A DNA stretch of 55,187 nucleotides from Oligoflexales bacterium (lineage in GTDB: Bacteria > Bdellovibrionota_B > Oligoflexia > Oligoflexales > JALZUQ01): assembly GCA_023301465.1 (NCBI GenBank), contig JALZUQ010000003.1, positions 1-55,187 on the forward strand, written 5' to 3'. The notes under the pieces were generated by a model. That model worked only from the letters and a program-made list of their open reading frames with translations, did not search any database and was not told the origin of the DNA. Below are positions 8,710 to 16,707 of the stretch, piece after piece (the first letter of the stretch is position 1; each line of letters starts with the position of its first letter). Made by a program: the position numbers and the translations under genes.

Positions 8710-10472
8710 TCTACTTCTCCTGTTCCAGCTTTACATTGAAAAGTTTCAGATGAGAAGTAAACTTTAGTTAAATCCAGTATCTTTGTTTTGTTTAATTGAA
8801 AGCTTTCTTGCATTTTTTGAATAAGCTCAAAGTTTACACCTGAGGAGTTTGAGAACGCTCTATGTGCGTGTCTGGCAAAACCTTTGAATGCTAGGTTTGG
8901 GTTGGAGACCAAATACCTACCTAAATCTCTTGCTGAATGAAAAGGAATTTGTGAACCGCCTGCAAGTTCTGCACAAGCAGTGCCTCTTTCTAGAATAAGG
9001 TTGTCAATCATTTTGTAATCAACAGGGACTTGGTCAGTAGAGCCTTTAGGTATATAGGTCCAGTCATCTCCTATAGCTGCTTGGTAGTCACCACTATCTA
9101 AAATCCCTAAGTTTGAGTCTGTGAATATTAAACCACCTGAAGAAAACGGTCTAAATAAAACAGAGCCAGCTGCTAAATGACGAGATATATGACAGCTCTG
9201 GCACAATCTGTCTGTTTTAGGAATGCTTGCTACACCTCTTGCACCGCCGCCTTTGTAACGTGTGTCTATTTGTTCGAGGCAAGTTGGAAGCGGTGGAATT
9301 GCTTGATCATTGGAACTTACATCATTAGATGCTTCAAAGCCTTCGCCCCATAACACAAAATACATAGATGCTACTCGACCATAATTATTATTTTCAACTA
9401 GATAACTAGATTGATTTGTATTTAAAAAACCTAAGGTGTCAAAAAATCCAGATCTTGGTTTGGATAGAGGGCAGTCTGTCCATTCTGATGAGTTGTTGAC
9501 GCACCCGTAAAACTCTGCGGTATTTTTACTGACCCTTACAAATGGTTTAAAAAAGTAATCTAAATAGGACCATTCTGAAAAACGATGTAACATTTGTTGA
9601 TAAAACTCATTTTGTAAATCTGCATAAGCTTCTGGTTTAAAAGGTCCATTGAAATCTATTGCACCTGATCCACTTATATAATGTGAGATTTTTTTAAGGC
9701 CATTTTCTTTAAATTCAGACTGATAATTATTCTCATCTAATAAAGCTATAAATTTGATTGCATTCTCATTGTCAATAGTCGTAGGTGAGTTGCTTAAGAA
9801 ATTAGTACGTTCTTCAAAGTTTGGTATTCTGTTAAATGCGGCAAGAAAAAACCTATTGAGAAAATCTTCACTGCTGATTTTTTCACTGCATTCAAAGGTG
9901 AAATCAATCTCAACTTGTTCATTATTGTTGACGTTTCCATATAGCGATTGTGCTTCGGATACAATGATTGGAACTTGTGTGTGAAACCATCTGAGTACTT
10001 TTTTAATTTCAAGCTCTAAGTCATCATCAAGGTCTCTTTTAGGCATCGAAGCAGGTGTGTTTGGAGCATTTGGGAGTATTTTATGGAAAAGACTTTGATA
10101 GACTGCTGCCGACAGTGTGGAGATTTCTAAGTCTTCTTTTTCAAGTCTGTTCTTTGCCATTGGCCATGCGGCGTGGAAAATATTTGGTTTTCCAGACTCA
10201 TCATACCCGTGACAAACACTACAGTTATTATCTAAAAACTCAAAAACAAAGTCGTCATCAGGTATAGGTATTTCTTTGTTTATAATAACTGTTAAAGAAT
10301 CTTGCTCATTTGGTTGTGTATTCAGTCCTTCTTTATCTTCTGGTGCAGTTTTATTATCATCAATAGCTGGAGCTGAGCTTGAATGAGAACCAACTCCTGC
10401 AGGTTTACAGGCATTGATAGCAATTAAAACTAGAATAATAATTTTTAATTTACTGCGTATAATCATGAACAT
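8706..10472 (-). CDS. Lipoprotein with two c-type heme motifs, planctomycete-type cytochrome-like
   Basis: 588 residues. Signal peptide ending INAC (Cys22), then a disordered linker. A first heme-binding motif CSVCH lies at residues 84-88, with a possible Met ligand in PASMPKRD at about residue 145. A second motif CQSCH lies near residue 423. The spacing and the large domain between the motifs recall the cytochrome-containing DUF1549/DUF1588/DUF1592-type proteins that often sit beside DUF1501 genes in Planctomycetes; I cannot fix which Pfam family applies. A DUF1501-like gene lies divergently upstream, which supports a joint role, perhaps periplasmic electron transfer. AAGGA stands six bases before the ATG. 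Confidence 0.7.
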   Translation of the reverse strand: MFMIIRSKLKIIILVLIAINACKPAGVGSHSSSAPAIDDNKTAPEDKEGLNTQPNEQDSLTVIINKEIPIPDDDFVFEFLDNNCSVCHGYDESGKPNIFHAAWPMAKNRLEKEDLEISTLSAAVYQSLFHKILPNAPNTPASMPKRDLDDDLELEIKKVLRWFHTQVPIIVSEAQSLYGNVNNNEQVEIDFTFECSEKISSEDFLNRFFLAAFNRIPNFEERTNFLSNSPTTIDNENAIKFIALLDENNYQSEFKENGLKKISHYISGSGAIDFNGPFKPEAYADLQNEFYQQMLHRFSEWSYLDYFFKPFVRVSKNTAEFYGCVNNSSEWTDCPLSKPRSGFFDTLGFLNTNQSSYLVENNNYGRVASMYFVLWGEGFEASNDVSSNDQAIPPLPTCLEQIDTRYKGGGARGVASIPKTDRLCQSCHISRHLAAGSVLFRPFSSGGLIFTDSNLGILDSGDYQAAIGDDWTYIPKGSTDQVPVDYKMIDNLILERGTACAELAGGSQIPFHSARDLGRYLVSNPNLAFKGFARHAHRAFSNSSGVNFELIQKMQESFQLNKTKILDLTKVYFSSETFQCKAGTGEVE

Positions 10473-10605
10473 TCCTTTGAACAGCTTTCGGGTTGACTGT
10501 AGGTTCGCTTTAATAAAAGAGAATAAACTTATAAAATTATTAGTTGTTTTTGGTGTTTAACCTTTTTTGTGAATGTGCCGATTATGGATAAGATTATAAA
10601 AAAAA

Positions 10606-12282
10606 ATGAAGAGTGTTATGAAAAGAAGAGACTTGATTAAGCAAATTTTATATACAAGCCTTGGTGGTACCGTAGGTTTGCATGTGATTGAAGAGTACTT
10701 AAGGGGTCTTCCTGTTTCGCATTTTTCTTCTAATAGTCTTGATGCATTTGATTTTTTAAAAAACGAAAATCATTTTGGTTATCAAAATAAAATATGGCAA
10801 CCAAAGGCATATGCAGCACCAAATGATGGTGTAAATATAATTTTTATTCGTGTGATGAACCTTATTCATACGCCATTATATTTTAAATTTTTGGAGTACA
10901 CAGGTTCAAAAACTAGTCGTTCATGGGAAAGTAGTGTCAGAAATAAAGACACGAGAACTCTACTTGAATCAAAAGGAATCTTTGATAATGCTTCAGGGCG
11001 TTTTGGGCAATTACGCTTAAACAAGTGGTTTGGTGATATGCTGCAAAATGGTAAAGATGAAAGTAACGATTTTGTCAGGCATTTAACAGCTGACGAAAGA
11101 GGTGATTTTCCAGAAGAAGTAGCACTTCAATGTTTTTTGCATGTAAATCAAAATATAGTAAAAGAGAATCATTCGTTCAAAAACACTTTGTTAGAGTATA
11201 GTGGTACGCCGGGTTTTGGTGGAGATATTGGATATCATTTACATCAAAACAATATTGTGAATTCTCCGTTTGGAATTGCTGCGTTTAATATGGGAAGAGG
11301 AGTAGAAACAACAGACGGCACTGGCCGAGTACCGAACCGGGTAATTGGTCACGATCTTAACCAGTTAGTAGCACAGGGGAAATCTGTAAGAGATTACGTC
11401 AATATATTATTGCAAAGTTTGGGTGTTGGTTTTGTCAATCAAGACTTAGTTGCTAAGTTAGATCGTTTTACGGGTGTGAATAGTGAGATTAGAGCAGCAT
11501 TAAACTCATCAAGGTCAAAAATTCAAAGCCAATTGACTCGGTTAAATGATATCGGTGATATTGAAGGACTAGCTCATGATATGGGAGCTTTAAAAGGAGC
11601 TAATAACATTCAAGCCGGTGACGGCAATGTAGAAGTGACAGCTAGTTTAGAGTTCTTGTCACAGTGTATGTTAGCGTCAAATCTCTTAGATATTCCGGGA
11701 GCCCCTATTAGAAATTTTTCTATGCTTCTTAATATTTTTGATATTGATAACTCTTCACTAGACAGTACAAGTGCACAAGGTATTAGTCGCCCTTATTCCA
11801 ATATTGAAGGAGCAAGGCAGCTTGCTCTTGGTATGAACTTGCTGGCACATGTTATCAAAAGACACCCAAAAACAATGGTGGTGATGGCATCTGAAGGCGG
11901 GCGTGGAAAAAACGGTGGAGATAATAAGGTCTCGCATATGTTTGTGATGGGATCAAAGGCGACTGCAGGAATGGTGGATCATCTTTATACTGACCCTAGT
12001 ATTTTTACCAATTCATCTCACCCTTACCATAATGAGCCAAATGCTGGTGATGTAGGAGCAAATAATTCTCCGGGTCTTATCAAAGATGGGTCTGGATTAG
12101 CGTTCTATCAACAAGGTGAGCTAAAAAGTGCATCATCAGGTACTAGTATAAAAGACAAACACGTAACTGTTTCCTCAGTACTAAACGGTGTTGTACGAAA
12201 AATGGAAAATATGTCCGGAATATCTCCTGACTCATCTTCTGTAGCTGGTTTAGGTGATTATGTTGAGTTGAAGTCTAAGTGA
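10606..12282 (+). CDS. Tat-exported DUF1501-like protein
   Basis: 558 residues. The N-terminus KRRDLIKQILYTSLGG has the twin-arginine and hydrophobic stretch of a Tat signal, so the protein is exported folded, probably with a bound cofactor or metal. Near the C-terminus, VVMASEGGRGKNGGDN followed by SHMFVMGSKA resembles the conserved SEFGR...NGG.DH segment of DUF1501 proteins (alkaline-phosphatase-like fold). The usual His of that segment is replaced, so catalysis is doubtful. The start may be the ATG at 10606 or 10618; the Tat motif is kept in both. It is divergent from the heme lipoprotein gene (133 bases between) and its 3' end overlaps pgsA by eight bases tail to tail. Confidence 0.65.
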   Translation: MKSVMKRRDLIKQILYTSLGGTVGLHVIEEYLRGLPVSHFSSNSLDAFDFLKNENHFGYQNKIWQPKAYAAPNDGVNIIFIRVMNLIHTPLYFKFLEYTGSKTSRSWESSVRNKDTRTLLESKGIFDNASGRFGQLRLNKWFGDMLQNGKDESNDFVRHLTADERGDFPEEVALQCFLHVNQNIVKENHSFKNTLLEYSGTPGFGGDIGYHLHQNNIVNSPFGIAAFNMGRGVETTDGTGRVPNRVIGHDLNQLVAQGKSVRDYVNILLQSLGVGFVNQDLVAKLDRFTGVNSEIRAALNSSRSKIQSQLTRLNDIGDIEGLAHDMGALKGANNIQAGDGNVEVTASLEFLSQCMLASNLLDIPGAPIRNFSMLLNIFDIDNSSLDSTSAQGISRPYSNIEGARQLALGMNLLAHVIKRHPKTMVVMASEGGRGKNGGDNKVSHMFVMGSKATAGMVDHLYTDPSIFTNSSHPYHNEPNAGDVGANNSPGLIKDGSGLAFYQQGELKSASSGTSIKDKHVTVSSVLNGVVRKMENMSGISPDSSSVAGLGDYVELKSK

Positions 12283-12850
12283 TAGAATCTGAGTTCGTTT
12301 GTGCAGATTCATGTTCACGCCAACTGATTGCAAATTGTTGGGTATAATAATAGGCGGAGTACAAAGAGAAGAATACCGATACCCATAAACCAACCATGCC
12401 AACTTCAGGCCAATTGATATCAATAAATTTTTCATTAATTAATAGGCACATGATAGCACCGTCTTGGAAAAAAGTTTTGACTTTGCCGCTTTGGGAAACT
12501 TTGAGGGACCAGTTTTTCTTTGCTGCATAATTACGAAGTGCACTAATATAAAATTCACGACTCAAAATTAAGCATACTATCCATGGTGCAACAACGCCTT
12601 CAGCAGCTAGTAAGATAAGGCAGCAGCAAACCAGTAATTTGTCAGCAATGGGATCTAAAATTTCTCCCAATGTTGTGCCTAGCTCATATTTGCGGGCTAG
12701 GTAACCATCGTAGTAGTCTGTAATGCTAGCTAGTAAAAATAAAGCAGCACTTGTTACTTTTGCAGCAAAAGAGTCGATTGGGTAAATGAGTACTAATACT
12801 GGGATCATGGCAATTCGAGCCATAGTTAAGTAATTTGGTAAGTTTTTCAT
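12275..12850 (-). CDS. pgsA: CDP-diacylglycerol-glycerol-3-phosphate 3-phosphatidyltransferase
   Basis: Makes phosphatidylglycerol phosphate, the first committed step of phosphatidylglycerol and cardiolipin synthesis, in the inner membrane. The CDP-alcohol phosphatidyltransferase signature is complete: DYYDGYLAR followed by GEILDPIADK, giving the D-x2-DG-x2-AR-x8-G-x3-D-x3-D pattern. Four to five membrane helices are visible. The frame is open to 12904, but the typical N-terminus MKNLPNYLT begins at the ATG at 12850; no clear Shine-Dalgarno sequence separates the candidates. The C-terminus ends in a Ser/Asp/Thr-rich tail overlapping the convergent DUF1501-like gene by eight bases. Confidence 0.9.
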   Translation of the reverse strand: MKNLPNYLTMARIAMIPVLVLIYPIDSFAAKVTSAALFLLASITDYYDGYLARKYELGTTLGEILDPIADKLLVCCCLILLAAEGVVAPWIVCLILSREFYISALRNYAAKKNWSLKVSQSGKVKTFFQDGAIMCLLINEKFIDINWPEVGMVGLWVSVFFSLYSAYYYTQQFAISWREHESAQTNSDSIT

Positions 12851-12922
12851 CGTTTTAATGTCCATGGTGAGCATGATATGATAAACCCGGCAGGTTTGCA
12901 TCATCTTTCATGAAGAGAATTA

Positions 12923-14056
12923 GTGAAAAAAAATTGGATACATAGCGAAAAAAGAGGCAGTGGTGACGTATTTAGGCTCGTGGATCGGAAGGTTCATATC
13001 ACTCCACCAACGTCTGGAACTCATATCATTTGCGACATTGATAAGACCTATTTGGAGACCGCTTTTGAGACTTTCTTTCAATTAGCTTCTGTTGCATTCG
13101 AAGGTGCTAATGACAAGGTATCTGTTCAGGGTGCTAAGTACTTTCTTGACGCTTTACAGTGGCAGCGTAATGATGTTGAGCCCTCGGCTCCTTGTGGCTT
13201 GCATTTTATTTCGTCTTCTCCACCGCAGTTGCGTCGGCCCATCAATGAAAAATTCAGTAAAGATCTAATTCATTGGCACAGTGACACCCTAAAAAACCAA
13301 ATGCATAACTTAAAAAAAGGGCGAGTAGATCAACTTCGGCACCACATTGCATATAAAAATGCTGCGATTTTAGATCTTCTCGCTAGTTTTGAGCTCAAAG
13401 GTTCAAATATTATCTTGATTGGAGATAACGCTGAGAGTGACAGCTATATTTATTTTGGTGTCGCAGCATTATTGAATGGTGCTTTTTCTGTGGCTGATTA
13501 TAAAGAATATTTAAGTGCAGTAGATGTCACGCCAAAGCACCAAGAAGAAATTTTAGATACTTATGAGCATATTAAAGGCAATGACAACTTTGTAAGTCAG
13601 ATTTTTATTAGAAAAGCACCGGGATATAAAGTGTATGAAAATTCTGACTATAATAAATGGTTGATTCAATTTGATGATTTTCTTCATTTGTCATTTCAAA
13701 TGTATTTTTCAGGTGTTTTTGAACTAAATAACTTAGAGTATGTGTGTAAAAGTTTTTATCACAGCTGTTTTTTTTCAGATCAAAAAATTTATTCTTATGC
13801 AAATTTTTTCAAAAAAAATAACCCTGGAACGCGTAGCGATAAGATGTGTGAGATGTTGCGTGGATTGCTAGTCAATGAGAATAAAGATCACAGTAATATA
13901 AATCCGAATTTAAAAAAGATAAGTACTGATCTTGATAGTATACAGTTAAAGTTTAAAAATAGTTATGATAAATCATCTTTTTTTAATATGACTCAGCAAT
14001 TAGAGTTGTTTGTAAAAAATCGTAGAGCAGAGATGAAATTAAAAAAACCGTCATGA
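12923..14056 (+). CDS. App1-like (DUF2183) HAD-fold phosphatase
   Basis: 377 residues, cytoplasmic. Motif I of HAD phosphatases is CDIDKTYLET (Asp38, Asp40). FISSSPPQLRRPI at about 95-107 is motif II and matches the SxSPxQL hallmark of the App1/DUF2183 group. Lys145 and LIGDNAESD at 165-173 give motifs III and IV. Yeast App1 is a phosphatidate phosphatase; bacterial members are mostly untested. Its position head-to-head with pgsA, another phospholipid gene using a related substrate pool, fits a lipid role but does not prove it. The C-terminal 150 residues are helical and not assigned. Start is GTG with AAGAGA upstream. Confidence 0.7.
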   Translation: MKKNWIHSEKRGSGDVFRLVDRKVHITPPTSGTHIICDIDKTYLETAFETFFQLASVAFEGANDKVSVQGAKYFLDALQWQRNDVEPSAPCGLHFISSSPPQLRRPINEKFSKDLIHWHSDTLKNQMHNLKKGRVDQLRHHIAYKNAAILDLLASFELKGSNIILIGDNAESDSYIYFGVAALLNGAFSVADYKEYLSAVDVTPKHQEEILDTYEHIKGNDNFVSQIFIRKAPGYKVYENSDYNKWLIQFDDFLHLSFQMYFSGVFELNNLEYVCKSFYHSCFFSDQKIYSYANFFKKNNPGTRSDKMCEMLRGLLVNENKDHSNINPNLKKISTDLDSIQLKFKNSYDKSSFFNMTQQLELFVKNRRAEMKLKKPS

Positions 14057-14058
14057 TA

Positions 14059-15039
14059 TCATATGAAATGAGTAGATTGACTGCCTATGAGTCGGTGTAG
14101 ATTGCCTTCTAGGACACTAAGAGGCATGTCATTGAGTGTTAGGTAATGAATGACAAACCTCTTTAGTTTTTGATTTGAATTTAAAAAATCAATGCCCTGA
14201 TCCATGCTTTCAATTAATAGTATTTTATGTAGTGGGAAATCTTGATCACTTTTTTTGCTTGATACAATGAATGCTTCTCTTATTTTGTCGCAAATTTTTG
14301 TGGGTATTCTTTCACCCCATTTAGGATCAAAAATGATTCCAGCTTTTTGAATGACATCTGCAATATAAAATTCCACAAAAGGAAAACCTTCATTTATTTT
14401 AATCCAAATAGCATTTTTGTTGCCTTTTTTTTCGTTGACATTTACTTCACCGTTTTTATATGACATTTTGATTTTAAGTGCTAATTTGCTTGCTAAAAAT
14501 CTATATGGATTGTCTGATAGTTCAGTGATTTTTGGCTTTTCATTTGCAAGTTTCTCAATAGTGGTTTTTTGAAAGTATACTGTTTTACGCTCAATTAACC
14601 TTTTCCATGTTCTCATTGAAAGAGAAGGAATTTTTCCCATTACATACACTGGAATTTTTGATGCCCCAACAAACAAACTCATGATTAAGTGGTGGTGACC
14701 ATCAATAACGAGAAAACCATCTGGAGAAGAAAGTACTTTAATTGGTCGATTCAAAGGAAGCAGACTCTTTCCTTTATCAAATGCTAGCTCGTACTTATTG
14801 TTTTTTTCTGACCAAGATACTTGCCATTTTTTGTATTTTGATCGAAGCTTTTCAAAAGCGTTTAAATATGAAATTTGGTCTTGTCCCGGGACAAGCCTTA
14901 ATATTGAAATAAATGAGGTTTCACCTTGGTCAATGGCAATTGGTTCTAAGTTTGAGTTGGATCCGAGGTGGTTATAGTGTTCTTTTATAGCGTTGAAAAA
15001 AAACTTAGAGTTATATGGTTCTTTGATTGGGTGAGCCAA
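14059..15039 (-). CDS. ParB/Srx-like (ParBc_2-type) domain protein
   Basis: 326 residues without signal peptide. Residues about 90-130 contain LPLNRPIKVLSSPDG and LVIDGHHHLIMSLFVG, then IPVYVM. This is the strand-DGHHR-helix core of ParB-like domains, closest to the 'putative ParB-like nuclease' group (ParBc_2), where the usual Arg is His here. Proteins with this fold include DNA-binding CTPases and small-molecule or protein kinases, so the activity is open. The N-terminal 90 and C-terminal 190 residues are unassigned. It is convergent with the phosphatase gene, with only two bases between the stops. Confidence 0.6.
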   Translation of the reverse strand: MAHPIKEPYNSKFFFNAIKEHYNHLGSNSNLEPIAIDQGETSFISILRLVPGQDQISYLNAFEKLRSKYKKWQVSWSEKNNKYELAFDKGKSLLPLNRPIKVLSSPDGFLVIDGHHHLIMSLFVGASKIPVYVMGKIPSLSMRTWKRLIERKTVYFQKTTIEKLANEKPKITELSDNPYRFLASKLALKIKMSYKNGEVNVNEKKGNKNAIWIKINEGFPFVEFYIADVIQKAGIIFDPKWGERIPTKICDKIREAFIVSSKKSDQDFPLHKILLIESMDQGIDFLNSNQKLKRFVIHYLTLNDMPLSVLEGNLHRLIGSQSTHFI

Positions 15040-15245
15040 CTTTATTTCCTTTGTTATCTGTAGGTTATATTAGTTTACATATAAACATAGGACAACTCTT
15101 TTGATGTGTGTTTGAACCCATGATTTGTTTTTAAGCCTCTGATATTATTGGGTTTACTGGTCCTCTTCAAGGATAAGTTAAGTGTTCTCAGCAGAATACC
15201 GATAGTGATTCAAAGGTAGATAAAAAATTGAGGAAACTTCGGCGT

Positions 15246-16598
15246 ATGAACGTATCATTAAAAACACATAAGTTAGCTTGGGTTTTAATGCTCGCATCAA
15301 TCATGTTTGTTGCTTGTAAAGAACAAAGTAATTTTTCAGGTGGGGCACAAGACACACCTGATGTAGATAACGGTAGTACAGCCGGCGGGGAAACGGCTCC
15401 CGGGGTTGGCGGCATTGGCGGCATTGGCGGTGTCGATAGTGGAGAAGATGGCCCGGGGACTGGTGGGATTGGTGGTATTGGAAATCCAGACTTTCCTACG
15501 GATGATCCCAATAAACCTGATTCGAATTTGGTTAATATTGAAGGAACTACTTCCCAGCCACTTACTGAAACTGTAGGTAGCTTTAGTTTAGAGCAAGGTA
15601 TCTCTTTTGATCCCGGTAAAGGTAAAACGACTGAAGGTTTTACGATTGATAATACTCAATCAGTTGTTTTTGCATTAGATGTTACAGCTAGTATGGGTCC
15701 TAATATTGCTGGTTTAAAAGCGGGTATTGTACGCTTCGCTCAAAAATTATTTGAAAATGGTTTTAAAGTAAAAGTAGGGCTTGTGACGTTTGGAGATAGT
15801 ATTCAAAGTAGGTTTAATCTCACAGATGATCTAGCACTATTTAAAAGCACTGTTGATAGTTTGGTTGCTGCTGGTGGTAATGGCGTAAACGAAGCATCAT
15901 TAACAGCAGCTAATGCAGCATTAGATATGCTAAGTAGTCAAGCCAGCCCAACAGATGTAAAAAGTGTGGTTGTGATTACCGATAACCCAGGACACTCCAC
16001 AAATGATACTTCACCAAATTGTGATGTTTCACCGCTTGTTTCAAAGTTAAACGCTCTAAGCTCTCAACAACAAAAGCTTACAAAAATTTTCTATTCAGTT
16101 AGTTCAGATACTACTGTAACTTCCTTCGGAAGAGTAAAAACATGTGGTGGTTATCAATCGGCTGTTTTTCAGTTTAATGATATTATTAATAAAGCATTAA
16201 CAGTAGTACCAGCTACTCTGGAAAGAGGTGGTCCACTAACCTACCCATTTAATGGTGATGTGGTCATTGATGATTTTGTAAATAAGTTGAAGAATGCAAC
16301 TCCTAAAGCTGAAGAAGTTTGTATTGCACAAAAAGCTGATTTATTTTTAAATGGTGATTTAGTTGCTAGGTGGCCTGAAGCTGATTATGACTTAAAAGAT
16401 TCTTATGAACTTTACTTAAATGCATCTAAAATAAGATGGCTTAACCCTGTGACAGGTGCAGAAATTGTGCCTGGCCCCGGTGCTGAAGTAAAAGTATTTC
16501 GTTGCTGTTACAAGTTGGAAGATGCAGAAAGAGGTCTTTTTGATAAAAGCTGCCCACGTGGTGGTGACCAACAAGAAGTTGATTTTACTGTAAACTAA
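15246..16598 (+). CDS. Lipoprotein with von Willebrand factor A domain (first of two)
   Basis: 450 residues. Start is the ATG at 15246 with GAGGAAA nine bases upstream; a TTG at 15228 is less likely. Lipoprotein signal ends FVAC (Cys24). A glycine-rich linker with GGIGGIGG repeats runs to about residue 85. A vWA domain follows, with a MIDAS-type metal site ALDVTASMG (Asp145, Thr147, Ser149) and VVITDNPGH later. The C-terminal part has several Cys (CCYKL, SCPRGG) and is unassigned. vWA domains bind proteins through a metal ion. The protein is followed by its own terminator, so it is not in one transcript with the Ig-like gene, though both are clearly of one type. Confidence 0.8.
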   Translation: MNVSLKTHKLAWVLMLASIMFVACKEQSNFSGGAQDTPDVDNGSTAGGETAPGVGGIGGIGGVDSGEDGPGTGGIGGIGNPDFPTDDPNKPDSNLVNIEGTTSQPLTETVGSFSLEQGISFDPGKGKTTEGFTIDNTQSVVFALDVTASMGPNIAGLKAGIVRFAQKLFENGFKVKVGLVTFGDSIQSRFNLTDDLALFKSTVDSLVAAGGNGVNEASLTAANAALDMLSSQASPTDVKSVVVITDNPGHSTNDTSPNCDVSPLVSKLNALSSQQQKLTKIFYSVSSDTTVTSFGRVKTCGGYQSAVFQFNDIINKALTVVPATLERGGPLTYPFNGDVVIDDFVNKLKNATPKAEEVCIAQKADLFLNGDLVARWPEADYDLKDSYELYLNASKIRWLNPVTGAEIVPGPGAEVKVFRCCYKLEDAERGLFDKSCPRGGDQQEVDFTVN

Positions 16599-16615
16599 CA
16601 AGATATCTTTAATGT

Positions 16616-16645
16616 AATAAGCCTATTACCATTTAGGCTTATTTT
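16616..16645 (+). terminator. Rho-independent terminator
   Basis: A perfect ten-base-pair stem (16616-16625 with 16634-16643) with an eight-base loop, ending in a short T-run. It lies 18 bases after the vWA lipoprotein stop. Confidence 0.75.
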
Positions 16646-16652
16646 GCATATA

Positions 16653-16682
16653 TTTACATACCCCATGCTAATAGAGGATAAT
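16653..16682 (+). promoter_or_regulatory. Candidate sigma-70-type promoter for the Ig-repeat gene
   Basis: TTTACA at 16653-16658 and GATAAT at 16677-16682 are separated by 18 bases, placed between the preceding terminator and the ribosome-binding site AAGGGG of the gene at 16708. Predicted by eye only. Confidence 0.4.
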
Positions 16683-16707
16683 ATAGCTATCAAGGGGAAT
16701 CTATATC

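Noticed and set aside
14036-14080. Palindrome-like TCATGATATCATATGA between convergent genes as a terminator
   Set aside because: The stem is short and AT-rich with no T-run on either side.
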